The notes under the pieces: generated by a model
What the model was told of the DNA's origin: nothing
The model's database searches: none
Seen by the model: only the letters and a program-made list of their open reading frames with translations
Translations under genes and position numbers: made by a program
Part shown: positions 1 through 8,478 of the stretch, one piece after another
Layout of the letters: every line of letters starts with the position of its first letter
Position numbering within the stretch: the stretch's first letter is position 1
Origin: Bacteroidales bacterium UBA2295
GTDB lineage: Bacteria; Bacteroidota; Bacteroidia; Bacteroidales; Tenuifilaceae
DNA length: 23,311 bases
Assembly (NCBI GenBank): GCA_002345825.1
Contig: DDWD01000223.1
Location: 1 to 23,311, forward strand
Reading direction: 5' to 3'

Positions 1-1835
1 TCCAGTAGGTCGCCCTCAATCTTAAGGTTTTCGATTATAAACTCTTGCCTTTCGGGTGTGTTTTTACCCATGTAGAACGAGAGTAGATCGGATATTTGAT
101 CCTGTGAGGATATTCGAACAGGGTCGAGCCGGATATCCTCTCCAATGAAGTTTACAAACTCGTCGGGCGATATTTCTCCCAACCCCTTAAAGCGGGTGAT
201 CTCAGCAGTGCTACCCAACTCCTTTAGGGCCTTGTCTTTTTCGTTTATGCTGTAGCAGTACTTTGTGGTTTTTTTGTTTCTAACCCTAAATAGGGGAGTT
301 TGTAGTATGAATAGATGCTCCTGACGGATAAGGTCGGGGAAGAATTGCAAGAAGAACGTGATGAGCAGCAGGCGAATATGCATCCCGTCCACATCGGCAT
401 CGGTGGCAATAACCACCTTGTTATAGCGGATGTTCTCGATATCCTCCTCAATGTTAAGCGCTGCCTGAAGCAGGTTAAACTCCTCGTTTTCGTACACCAC
501 CTTTTTGGTGAGGCCGTAGCTGTTTAAGGGTTTTCCTCTAAGTGAGAATACTCCTTGGGTGTTCACATCGCGACTTTTGGTTATTGAACCACTGGCCGAG
601 TCGCCCTCGGTTATGAACAGCATAGTGTTCACGTTGCGCTCATCCTTGTCGCCATAGTGGATACGGCAATCGCGCAGCTTGCGGTTGTGCAGGTTGGCTT
701 TCTTGGCACGCTCGCGTGCCAGTTTTTGAATGCCTGAAATTGCTTTGCGCTCCTTTTCCGATTCCAGAATCTTTTTAAGGATAGCATCTGCAACCTCGGA
801 GTTTTTATGTAGGTAGTTGTCGAGCGAGGTCTTTACAAAGTCGCTAATGAACTGACGTACCGATGGGCCTTTGGGCCCCATGTCGCGGCTGCCCAGTTTG
901 GTTTTGGTTTGACTCTCGAATACGGGCTCCTCAACCCTAATGCTAATGGCTGCAATTATTGATGTGCGAATGTCGGAGGCATCAAAATCTTTTCGGTAAA
1001 ATTCGCGAATGGTTTTCACAAAGGCCTCACGGAAAGCAGCAAGGTGGGTTCCACCCTGGGTGGTGTGCTGCCCGTTTACAAATGCGTAGTAGTCCTCGCC
1101 ATAGCCAACACCGTGGGTAATGGCTAGCTCAATGTCGGGCCCTTTTAAATGGATAGGAGGGTAAAGCTCCTTACCCGAAAGTTGCTCGTTGAGCAGGTCG
1201 AGCAAACCATTCTTTGAGACAAAAGGAACCCCGTTGAATTTTATGGTAAGTCCCGTGTTCAGGTACGAATAGTTTCGCACCATGGTCTCGATGTACTCGT
1301 TTTGGAAGTTGAATTCTCCAAACAGCGTCTCATCGGGAAGGAATTCAACGTACGTTCCATTCCTGTCGTTTGAGTTGTCGAAATCCTGCTCGTTTACTAT
1401 CCTTCCGCAACTATATTCCACCAGTTTCGATTTGCCCTCGCGGAAACTCTGTATGCGGAAATTGGTTGAAAGGGCGTTAACCGCCTTTATACCAACTCCA
1501 TTTAGTCCAACCGATTTTTTGAAAACCTTGGAGTCGTACTTGGCCCCTGTGTTCATTTTTGATGACACATCAACCAGCTTGCCAAGGGGAATCCCACGTC
1601 CGTAGTCGCGAACCGATACTTTATGATCCGATATGTTTAGCTCAATGGTTCTTCCATTGCCCATCATATACTCATCCACGGAGTTGTCGAATACCTCCTT
1701 GAGAAGCACGTAAATACCATCGTCGGGCTGAGTGCCATCGCCCAGCTTACCCACATACATACCAGGGCGCAGGCGGATGTGCTCATTCCACTCCAGCGTT
1801 CTAATACTATCTTCCGAATACGTTCCGTCCATCAT
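1..1835 (-). CDS. parE: DNA topoisomerase IV subunit B (ParE), C-terminus cut by window edge
   Basis: Type IIA topoisomerase ATPase subunit; with ParC it decatenates daughter chromosomes in the cytoplasm. I translated it from the minus strand: 611 complete codons, open at position 1. It begins ATG ATG GAC (1835) with AGGAG about 11 nt upstream. The N-terminal GHKL ATPase shows EVFDNSVDEYM, RDYGRGIP and KSVGLNGVGIKAVNALS. The TOPRIM part shows ITEGDSASGS (about residue 409) and ATDADVDGMHIR (about 480), followed by RFKGLGEISP. SLRGKPLNSYGLTKK fits ParE rather than GyrB, which usually has PLRGKILNVE. From the usual family length (about 620-650), only a few to a few tens of residues should be missing. 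parC commonly follows in this phylum but would lie outside the window. Confidence 0.95.
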   Translation of the reverse strand, partial: MMDGTYSEDSIRTLEWNEHIRLRPGMYVGKLGDGTQPDDGIYVLLKEVFDNSVDEYMMGNGRTIELNISDHKVSVRDYGRGIPLGKLVDVSSKMNTGAKYDSKVFKKSVGLNGVGIKAVNALSTNFRIQSFREGKSKLVEYSCGRIVNEQDFDNSNDRNGTYVEFLPDETLFGEFNFQNEYIETMVRNYSYLNTGLTIKFNGVPFVSKNGLLDLLNEQLSGKELYPPIHLKGPDIELAITHGVGYGEDYYAFVNGQHTTQGGTHLAAFREAFVKTIREFYRKDFDASDIRTSIIAAISIRVEEPVFESQTKTKLGSRDMGPKGPSVRQFISDFVKTSLDNYLHKNSEVADAILKKILESEKERKAISGIQKLARERAKKANLHNRKLRDCRIHYGDKDERNVNTMLFITEGDSASGSITKSRDVNTQGVFSLRGKPLNSYGLTKKVVYENEEFNLLQAALNIEEDIENIRYNKVVIATDADVDGMHIRLLLITFFLQFFPDLIRQEHLFILQTPLFRVRNKKTTKYCYSINEKDKALKELGSTAEITRFKGLGEISPDEFVNFIGEDIRLDPVRISSQDQISDLLSFYMGKNTPERQEFIIENLKIEGDLL

Positions 1836-1860
1836 ATGCTACTATCTCCTAATTAACCCA

Positions 1861-1868
1861 CAAAAATA
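1861..1868 (-). promoter_or_regulatory. Possible -7 element for parE
   Basis: The minus strand reads TATTTTTG here, matching the Bacteroidota -7 consensus TAnnTTTG, about 26 nt upstream of the parE start. There is no TTG at the expected distance further upstream, so this is a weak call. A 74-codon open frame across 1849-2073 begins inside the terminator hairpin and is not considered a gene; the rest of 1836-2108 shows nothing else. Confidence 0.3.
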
Positions 1869-2056
1869 GGAATAAAAATTGCCTTTCTGAAAATTCTTTA
1901 TCAACAGGAAATGAACAGGGTAGGAGGGGTTTGGGTGGCTTAACATCTTGGAAAAAAATGGTTTGGCATTTAGTCTCTTCAATTGATTTTTTTGGATGCT
2001 TTTTTATCAACAATACAATGCGAACGGATATGTTGCTTTTGTAAGTAGATGAATAG

Positions 2057-2091
2057 CAAAAAAATAAGGCCATTGGGTTGGCCTTATCTTT
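2057..2091 (-). terminator. Rho-independent terminator after the efflux operon
   Basis: A perfect 9-bp stem (ATAAGGCCA at 2064-2072 pairing with TGGCCTTAT at 2079-2087) encloses the 6-nt loop TTGGGT. On the minus strand it is followed by a T run. It lies about 20 nt past the stop of the RND pump and before parE, which separates the two minus-strand units. A shorter T run on the other side could let it work weakly on the plus strand too. Confidence 0.85.
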
Positions 2092-2108
2092 TTGTTGTTT
2101 TGATGAGG

Positions 2109-5100
2109 TTAATCAATGCTCTCATACATCAATCGCTCAACATCGAGTTTTGCTGTTTTGCTTTTGCGTGAGTGGAATATTCTGAAAACCACCGGAACCA
2201 CAATAAGCGTAAGTAGGGTCGATAGCGCCATACCTCCAATAATTTCCCAAGCCATACCGTTGCGAAGTTCGGCCCCGGAACCTGTTGAGAGGGCAACGGG
2301 TAGCATCCCAACAATGGTTGAAATGGCTGTCATAAGGATTGGTCGTGTGCGAATTTTCACGGCACCTAACAAGGCTTCGTCGGCCGATTTTCCTTGTGCA
2401 ATGGCCTCGTTGGCGAAATCGACCAAAAGAATGGCATTTTTGGCCACAAGGCCAATAAGCATTACCAAGCCAAGCATACCATAGATACTGAGGGGAGTAT
2501 TGGTAAGCGCCAGGGCTAGTATAGCACCCAGAATAGAAAGTGGGATGGAGAACATTACAACCAACGGGTCGGTCCAATCGTTGTAAAGCACAACCATTGT
2601 AAGGTAAATTAGGGCAATAGATAGCAGCAGGGCAGCCGTTAAAACGCTCATGGAGTCGGCCATTGATTTTAAATCGCCAGTAGCCTCAATTTTTACTCCT
2701 CTGGGCATACCCATAGTGTTAATCTCATTTAAAAACTGGGTTGATACAGTACCCGATGTTGTGCCAAGAACCTGCGACCGAATGGTTACTGAGCTGTTGC
2801 GGTTATATCGCTCCAATTTATTAGGGCCTGTGCTTAGGTTGATATCTGCAAACTGGTCGAGTCGAATTGATGCCCCCCGATTATTTACAAAGGTTAGGTT
2901 TTGCACATCAGTTGTTTGCTGGCGATGGGTTCTGTCGGCTCGTATGTTTATATCGTACTCGTAGTTATTCTCCGTGTACTTCAGCGTATTGTTCCCCTGA
3001 AAAACGGTTTGCATCGTAAGCCCAACATTATCCATGGTTAGGCCAAGCGCCGACATCTTATCGCGATTTACCACCACCGATATTTCGGGTGTTCCGCTTT
3101 CCACCGACAGCTCCTGTTGCATAGTACCCGGTATGCTTCGCATAATCTCAAGGGCTTGCTCAGCAAAAATCATCAGCGTGTCGGTGTTGGTGCCGCTTAT
3201 AACGTACTCCACGGCAGCTCTCGATGCCTCGCCGGTTAGGGCAACGTTAAAGATTTTTATCTTGGCATCCATCAGATAATCGGAAAGTGGTTGCTTTATA
3301 AAGGTGATGTACTGGCTGGTTTCCATACTCCGCTTATCGCGGGCAACCAGTTCAACGTTCATCTCGGCGAGGTACGCCGTGCCTCGGGTGCTCTGCGTAT
3401 TGTCGCTTGTGGCGCCAATGGTGGTAATTACATTTGCGACAATGGGTTGCGAGCGCATCCAATCCTCGGCCCTGCGAACAAGTGCGTTTGATTCCTCAAT
3501 GGATATGTCCTTGGGCATTTCGAGTTGTACCATAAACTCACCTCTGTGGACATTTGGCAGGAACTCAAATCCAATGTATCCTAATGGGAAAAGCGAGAAT
3601 ATAGCAATGGCAATGGAGGTTACAATTAGCCCAACCCATCGTTTGTGCGATAAAGACCACGATAGAATTTTCGAAATCCATAGGCTAAACCCTTCGATTA
3701 GCTGCTCGAAACCAGTCAAAATGTTTCTAAAAAAACCTTTGCCTGAAATTTTATCGGCCTTTGCAAACCGCGAGGTTAGCATTGGAGTTAGCGTGAGCGC
3801 TGCCAAGGTACTAATGATTGTGGCGATTACAATTACAAGTGAAAATTGGCGTAGGATATCCGATACCAATGTGTCGGTTAGGGCAACAGGTAGGAAAACC
3901 ACTACCAGCACAACTGTTGTGGATATCACAACAAACCCAATCTCCTTCATGGCATCGTACGAGGCGCGAATGCGGTTTTTACCCATTTCGATATGTCGAT
4001 ACACGTTTTCGATTACCACAATGGCATCGTCAACCAGAACCCCAATTACCAACGAAAGACCCAGCAACGACATCAAGTTCAGAGTGAAACCTAATATCTG
4101 CATCCCAATAAATGTGGCAATAAGCGAAACGGGTACCACGGTCATAACAATTAGCGCATTGCGGAAGCTGTGCAGGAAGAACAGCATTACAAGCGTAACT
4201 AGCAGGATAATCAATAGCAGGTCGGTTAGCACCGAGTTGATGGATTGACGCGTGTAGTCGGTTGAGTCCTGTGCAATGTCCATTTTCAGATTCTCATCGG
4301 CAAACTCGGCTTCGAGTTCAGCAATGCGCTTGCGAACCATATCGCTCACCTCAATGGCATTGGCATCGCCCTGTTTCAGAATGTTTACAAGCACAGCCTC
4401 CTCGCCGTTAACACGGGCAAGCGTGGTGGCATCCTTTATGGCGTCGGATACTTCGGCAACATCTTCAAGCCTAATCTGGCTGCCCGTTGGCAGGGTTGTA
4501 ATAACCAGATTTCGAATCTGCTCAATGCTTTCGAGTTTCCCCGATAAGCGCACAATGGTAGAGGTTTCAGCACCCCGTAAACTCCCCGTTGGAAAATCGA
4601 GGTTTGAGGCTCTGAGTAGTCCCTGAATTTGAATTGGAGTGATGCCAAGCGCCCGCATCTTATCCATATCGAGGTTAACCTGTATTTCGCGAGCCTGTTC
4701 GCCAAGCAGGCTTACCTTTGCTACTCCCTTTATGCTGTTGATATCGGGGAGAATTCGCTTGTCCATCAAATCGTAAAAGGCCGTGGCCTCTAGATTCGAG
4801 GTGGCCGCTATGGAAATAATGGGTTTGTCATCGACAGTTACCTTGTTGATGGTGGGCGACAGGATATCGCGGGGAAGCTCCATTGTTTTTGATGCAATAA
4901 GGTTCTGCGCGCTGGTTATGGACTTGTCGATATCGGTGCCGTAGTTGAAGAGCACGAATAGCATCGACATTCCCTCAAAGGAGTACGACTGTATTTGGTC
5001 AATCCCCTCCATGCTAGAGAGGGCATCCTCAAGTTTTCTCGTTAGCGAATTCTCCACCTCAAGAGGCGATGCGCCGGGGTACACAACCTGCACATTAATC

Positions 5101-5231
5101 ATAGGGGGGGTGAATTTGGGCATCAGCTCGGCGCTTAGGTTGCGAAAACCCAAGTAGCCGAGGATGGTGAGCACGGCAAACAGTACAATTACGTATATTG
5201 GCCGTTTTATGGATATTTCGGATATTTTCAT
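2109..5231 (-). CDS. RND multidrug efflux pump, inner-membrane permease (AcrB/MexB-like, HAE1 type)
   Basis: Inner-membrane proton/drug antiporter of a tripartite pump. At 1040 residues it has the normal length for AcrB relatives. Two homologous halves are visible, each with one N-terminal helix (about 10-28 and 531-550), a large periplasmic loop and a helix bundle (about 335-490 and 862-1017). The proton-relay residues are present: the Asp pair D401-D402 in helix 4 (GVLVDDAIVVIENV) and K931 in helix 10 (GLVAKNAILLVDF). This favours a working drug/proton exporter; a metal-type (CusA) pump is less likely because no methionine relay is apparent. The start ATG lies 8 nt after the adaptor stop, so the genes are probably translationally coupled. 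Substrates cannot be read from sequence. A C7 tract near codon 41 is noted separately. Confidence 0.93.
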   Translation of the reverse strand: MKISEISIKRPIYVIVLFAVLTILGYLGFRNLSAELMPKFTPPMINVQVVYPGASPLEVENSLTRKLEDALSSMEGIDQIQSYSFEGMSMLFVLFNYGTDIDKSITSAQNLIASKTMELPRDILSPTINKVTVDDKPIISIAATSNLEATAFYDLMDKRILPDINSIKGVAKVSLLGEQAREIQVNLDMDKMRALGITPIQIQGLLRASNLDFPTGSLRGAETSTIVRLSGKLESIEQIRNLVITTLPTGSQIRLEDVAEVSDAIKDATTLARVNGEEAVLVNILKQGDANAIEVSDMVRKRIAELEAEFADENLKMDIAQDSTDYTRQSINSVLTDLLLIILLVTLVMLFFLHSFRNALIVMTVVPVSLIATFIGMQILGFTLNLMSLLGLSLVIGVLVDDAIVVIENVYRHIEMGKNRIRASYDAMKEIGFVVISTTVVLVVVFLPVALTDTLVSDILRQFSLVIVIATIISTLAALTLTPMLTSRFAKADKISGKGFFRNILTGFEQLIEGFSLWISKILSWSLSHKRWVGLIVTSIAIAIFSLFPLGYIGFEFLPNVHRGEFMVQLEMPKDISIEESNALVRRAEDWMRSQPIVANVITTIGATSDNTQSTRGTAYLAEMNVELVARDKRSMETSQYITFIKQPLSDYLMDAKIKIFNVALTGEASRAAVEYVISGTNTDTLMIFAEQALEIMRSIPGTMQQELSVESGTPEISVVVNRDKMSALGLTMDNVGLTMQTVFQGNNTLKYTENNYEYDINIRADRTHRQQTTDVQNLTFVNNRGASIRLDQFADINLSTGPNKLERYNRNSSVTIRSQVLGTTSGTVSTQFLNEINTMGMPRGVKIEATGDLKSMADSMSVLTAALLLSIALIYLTMVVLYNDWTDPLVVMFSIPLSILGAILALALTNTPLSIYGMLGLVMLIGLVAKNAILLVDFANEAIAQGKSADEALLGAVKIRTRPILMTAISTIVGMLPVALSTGSGAELRNGMAWEIIGGMALSTLLTLIVVPVVFRIFHSRKSKTAKLDVERLMYESID

Positions 5232-5239
5232 CGCTCTGG

Positions 5240-6289
5240 CTATTTTCTGTTGATCACTTTTACACCATTGGCCACATTGATAAGTCCAGCCACCACAATG
5301 CTATCGCCTGCCTGTAGACCTTGAGTTACCTCAACTCTAGATCCAACCATTTCGCCAATGGTTACATCGCGATGCTGTGCAATGCCTTTGTTTACAACAA
5401 ATACGCTGGCCGATTTTACGCTGCCGCTCACAGCATTTCGGGTGATAAGTATACCTTGGCGTTGGGTGTTCGACTCGAAATGGGCCGTAACGTACATCCC
5501 TGCCAGTAGTTCACCCTTATTTTTGATGATGATTTCGATGGGGTAGCTTAGTCCTCCGCCCGAGTTTTTCCCTACAAAGGATATTCTACCTTCGAATGAT
5601 TGGTTGGGGAATGCATTGCTTTTCACAATAGCCTCCTGCCCCTTGCTAATTCGGAGCACTTGCGACTCGGTAACATTGCACCGTAGCTTAAGCTTCGAAT
5701 CGTCAACAATATCGAAAAGCCTAGCGCCTGGATTTAGGTATGCGCCCACCTCAACGTACCGCTCGTTTATGTAACCCCCAATTGGCGATTTTATGGTGGC
5801 ATCGGCAAGCCGACGCTTGCTGGTGAGGTAGCGGCTCTCGGCTGCAATAAACTGGGTGCGAATATTGTCGAGCTGCTGGGCGGTAACCCCTCCGCTCTCC
5901 TTGGCCCTTTCGAATCGTTCGTAGTCGGTTTTTAGGGCCTTGTACGAGGCCTCGCTGGCTAGGTAATCGGCTCGGAGCATCTCATCATCGACATTGATAA
6001 GGGTTTGCCCCTTCTGCACCCAGTCGCCTTTATCCACTATAATACTTACAATTCTGCCCGAAACATCCGAAACGTAGGCTAACTCCTTTATGGGTTCAAG
6101 CGTTCCGTTTGATGAAAATTCGGTGGTGAATGTTTCCTCAGCAACCACATCTATTTGCACAGGTACAGCGGTTGATACCACCGAGGCCAACTCGGTTTTC
6201 TGCTGGTTTGTTCTTTTGTTCATCCTAAGAACAAGGATTATGGCGGTAAGTATGGCCAGAATCACGAGTATGTTAATCGCTCTTTTCAT
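5240..6289 (-). CDS. RND efflux periplasmic adaptor (membrane-fusion protein)
   Basis: Links the RND pump to the TolC-like channel across the periplasm. With the ATG at 6289 (MKRAINILVIL) it is 349 residues. The frame stays open 78 codons further upstream, but that stretch overlaps the tolC-like gene out of frame and lacks a signal, whereas 6289 begins directly with a membrane anchor (about 5-22). There is no lipobox cysteine, so it is an N-terminally anchored adaptor. Order: lipoyl-like half (70-100, with VDKGDWVQKGQTLINVDD), a short helical hairpin (about 103-163), the second lipoyl half (165-197, IKSPIGGYINERYVEVGAYL), a beta barrel (200-275) and a membrane-proximal domain (280-349). It lies 19 nt after the tolC-like stop and 8 nt before the pump. 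Confidence 0.92.
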   Translation of the reverse strand: MKRAINILVILAILTAIILVLRMNKRTNQQKTELASVVSTAVPVQIDVVAEETFTTEFSSNGTLEPIKELAYVSDVSGRIVSIIVDKGDWVQKGQTLINVDDEMLRADYLASEASYKALKTDYERFERAKESGGVTAQQLDNIRTQFIAAESRYLTSKRRLADATIKSPIGGYINERYVEVGAYLNPGARLFDIVDDSKLKLRCNVTESQVLRISKGQEAIVKSNAFPNQSFEGRISFVGKNSGGGLSYPIEIIIKNKGELLAGMYVTAHFESNTQRQGILITRNAVSGSVKSASVFVVNKGIAQHRDVTIGEMVGSRVEVTQGLQAGDSIVVAGLINVANGVKVINRK

Positions 6290-6308
6290 ATTTGGTAGTT
6301 GTTTTTTG

Positions 6309-7676
6309 CTATTTAACAAGTTCTTTGATTGTTCCGTTTGCCTTTCGTAGCTCGATGTATGCGGCCATATACTTGCTGAGGGCATCGGCGTAGCTAATTT
6401 GCGATTGGATAAGGGACGAGTTGGCGTTGAGTACATCGGACATTGAGGCCAATCCCTGTTGGTAATTCTCCTCGGTAATTCGGAAAACCTCAGCAGCCAG
6501 TTCCATATTTTGACGTTGTGCATCGATGGTTTGCCTGCTATCGCTTAGCTTGAGCAGTGCATTTTGGTAGGCCATGGTGAGCGATTGGCTAAGAGATTGC
6601 TCATCCTCCTTAAGCTTCATGAGCTCAATTTGCGCTCCTTTTAGCTTGGCATTCTTGGACATTCCCGAGAAGATAGGAATCCGCAGGTTTAACCCGATTA
6701 TCGACGATGGGTAGGAGTAGCTGTCGTCGCTTCCAAACAGCTTGTCGCCAAGCAGGTTATACTGGTAATTTACGCCAAGCATTAGCGAAGGTAGCAGTTC
6801 GCTTTTAGCTGATTTTACCTGCAGCTGGCCAATTTTATACTGTTGCTGGATTAGCTGAAAAGGGATAAGCTGTGATAGTTCAAAACCATTCAATTTTGGC
6901 GCTTCGACCTTTTGCTCAAAAACAGCTAAGTTTATTTTTTCAATCTCAATGGGTTGGTTCATATCCATTCCCATTTGCATCTTAAGTAGGTTTTTTTGGA
7001 TATCAATAGCATTTTCGATTGCGCTCTGCTGGGTCGACAGGTTTACACGGTTTACCTTTAATCTGTCTAGATCAACCTTTTTTACCAGCCCATTCTGGTA
7101 GTTCGATTCCATGGTTACAAGCATCTTGTCGATTAGCCTGATGCTCTCCCCAAACTGTTCGGCGGCATAGACTGTTGATTGCACTGCATAGTAAATATTG
7201 GCCGTTTGGGCAATTACCTCCTCTTCCTTCGACTCAACGCCAAGCGCTGCCATCCTTTCGGCAGTTTTGGCAATCTCCAGCGTGTTATAAAGCGTGAAGT
7301 TGAGTATTTGCTGGTTTAGCGTTGCGCCAACTCCGGCCGAATAGTTGGTGCCCATCTCAATGGTCATATATTTAGCAGCGTTGGGATCCTGCATATTGGG
7401 GGGCAGCATTTCGTTCACAAAGTTGGGCATTACAAACTGAGCTTTTTTTAGATTGTAGTTTAAGCTACCCGAACCACTTATTTGTGGCAGCAGGCTCCCC
7501 ATAATCTCTCGGCGCGACTCAAAGTTTTTTTCCAGTTCAAGCTTCGACTTCTTAAGGTTACTGTTGTTCTCCAGCGCGTAGTCGATACACCTTTGCAGGT
7601 TGAATATTTCCTGAGCCTCAACTCGCAGTATGGCGAGTATGCTCAGGGAAAGTATGATAACTATTTTGGTTCGCAT
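6309..7676 (-). CDS. TolC-like outer-membrane efflux protein
   Basis: Outer-membrane channel of the tripartite pump. It has 455 residues, usual for the OEP family. A signal peptide (about 1-21, ending VEAQ) is followed by FNLQRCIDYALENNSNLKKSKLELEKN, the typical start of the first OEP repeat. The two repeats run roughly 25-215 and 235-450, rich in helical, Gln- and Ala-containing segments. The second has the family-typical EENYQQGLASMSDVLNANSSLIQSQISYADAL near its end. It has no lipobox, so unlike OprM it is not lipid-anchored. It sits 18 nt after tetR and 19 nt before the adaptor. Channel-first order (TolC, adaptor, pump) is common in Bacteroidota. Confidence 0.92.
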   Translation of the reverse strand: MRTKIVIILSLSILAILRVEAQEIFNLQRCIDYALENNSNLKKSKLELEKNFESRREIMGSLLPQISGSGSLNYNLKKAQFVMPNFVNEMLPPNMQDPNAAKYMTIEMGTNYSAGVGATLNQQILNFTLYNTLEIAKTAERMAALGVESKEEEVIAQTANIYYAVQSTVYAAEQFGESIRLIDKMLVTMESNYQNGLVKKVDLDRLKVNRVNLSTQQSAIENAIDIQKNLLKMQMGMDMNQPIEIEKINLAVFEQKVEAPKLNGFELSQLIPFQLIQQQYKIGQLQVKSAKSELLPSLMLGVNYQYNLLGDKLFGSDDSYSYPSSIIGLNLRIPIFSGMSKNAKLKGAQIELMKLKEDEQSLSQSLTMAYQNALLKLSDSRQTIDAQRQNMELAAEVFRITEENYQQGLASMSDVLNANSSLIQSQISYADALSKYMAAYIELRKANGTIKELVK

Positions 7677-7694
7677 TATATGGATGGTTTTTGG

Positions 7695-8279
7695 TTACAG
7701 AAGTAATCGTCCCTTTTCGGTGACCAGCCCCTTGAGATGATACTCAAGGACGGTTTCGAAATAGTTTGAGGTTGAAAAATTGTTGTTGCTAAGTACAGAG
7801 TGGAAGTAAAATCCGAATACCGAATGGCTTATGTACTGGCTAATAAATGAAACATCGAGCTGCTTATTGTAAATACCTTCACCAACTCCTTTCTCAATGT
7901 TTGCCATCATTCTTTGCTTAAAGAAATCGATATCGGAGGCGTGGCTTGAGTATACCATATCGGGGTAAAGCCGTTGCATATCGTGAATAAAAAGCGGCGA
8001 AAGTTGGATGAAAACTGCCTTTAGCCCTTTAAATCCCTCGCGTAAACACTCAATTGCATTCTTTGTCGGGTCGGTCAGCACATCCATCTTTTGGTTTAAC
8101 TCCGAAAACATACTTCGCATACAGGCCGAGTGCAGATCCTCCTTTGATCCAAAGTGGTTGTACAGGGTTTTTTTTGATATCGACATTTTAACTGCCAGGT
8201 CGTCGAGCGAAAGCTTTAACCCTTCCTGCTTGAAGATTTGTATCGCCTTTTGTATGTACTTGGTCTTAATGCTACTCAT
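7695..8279 (-). CDS. TetR/AcrR-family transcriptional regulator
   Basis: Probable ligand-responsive repressor of its own operon. It has 194 residues. The N-terminal helix-turn-helix spans about 6-52 and reads LSLDDLAVKMSISKKTLYNHF, with the YNHF(G)SKEDL signature ending the recognition helix and starting helix 4. The C-terminal part (about 55-190) is helical, diverges as expected for the effector pocket and has no recognisable specificity. It is first in the operon, 18 nt before the tolC-like gene, with a well-matched promoter directly upstream. Self-repression relieved by a pump substrate is an inference from family behaviour and position. Activator function is not excluded. Confidence 0.92.
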   Translation of the reverse strand: MSSIKTKYIQKAIQIFKQEGLKLSLDDLAVKMSISKKTLYNHFGSKEDLHSACMRSMFSELNQKMDVLTDPTKNAIECLREGFKGLKAVFIQLSPLFIHDMQRLYPDMVYSSHASDIDFFKQRMMANIEKGVGEGIYNKQLDVSFISQYISHSVFGFYFHSVLSNNNFSTSNYFETVLEYHLKGLVTEKGRLLL

Positions 8280-8301
8280 TGCAAAATGTGTTTTTATAAC
8301 A

Positions 8302-8331
8302 CAAAGATAAATACAATAATTATACTATCAA
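8302..8331 (-). promoter_or_regulatory. Promoter of the tetR-efflux operon
   Basis: On the minus strand a TTG (8331-8329) is followed after exactly 19 nt by TATCTTTG (8309-8302), a full match to the Bacteroidota TAnnTTTG -7 element. The predicted transcript would begin around 8294-8298 and have a leader of roughly 15-20 nt before the tetR ATG at 8279. The surrounding DNA is very AT-rich. Confidence 0.75.
8312..8327. promoter_or_regulatory. Candidate TetR operator in the promoter spacer
   Basis: The 16-nt TACAATAATTATACTA is an imperfect palindrome: 6 of 8 position pairs are complementary around a central TAATTA. It lies between the -33 and -7 elements of the tetR promoter, where a bound repressor would block RNA polymerase. 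Because the area is AT-rich, such a palindrome can arise by chance. Confidence 0.35.
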
Positions 8332-8438
8332 CATATAAAAAGTGAAAATGTTTCAAAGAAACTTGCGGATTATTTAAGGAGTAATAGCTAAAAAGTGCTT
8401 TGATTATAATGGGTTGGTTAACAAGAGTTAATGGGCGG

Positions 8439-8468
8439 TTGTGTTAACTGGTTAAATCTTTAAGTTTG
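8439..8468 (+). promoter_or_regulatory. Promoter of the exported regulatory-domain protein gene
   Basis: TTG (8439-8441), a 19-nt spacer, then TAAGTTTG (8461-8468) match the Bacteroidota promoter pattern completely. The -7 element ends only 10 nt before the TTG start codon at 8479, so the mRNA leader should be about 3-7 nt. Confidence 0.65.
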
Positions 8469-8478
8469 ATTAAAAAAG

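Noticed and set aside
1849..2073. 74-codon minus-strand frame between the RND pump and parE
   Set aside because: Its ATG lies inside the terminator hairpin stem and its sequence is low-complexity with no domain; more likely the untranslated region upstream of parE.
3304..4248. 314-codon open frame on the plus strand
   Set aside because: Lies fully antisense to the conserved RND pump; the translation is Ser/Thr/Arg-rich without recognisable domains and is a shadow of that gene.
6290..6523. 78-codon upstream extension of the membrane-fusion protein
   Set aside because: Overlaps the tolC-like 3' end in another frame and has no signal or anchor; the ATG at 6289 gives a proper N-terminal anchor.
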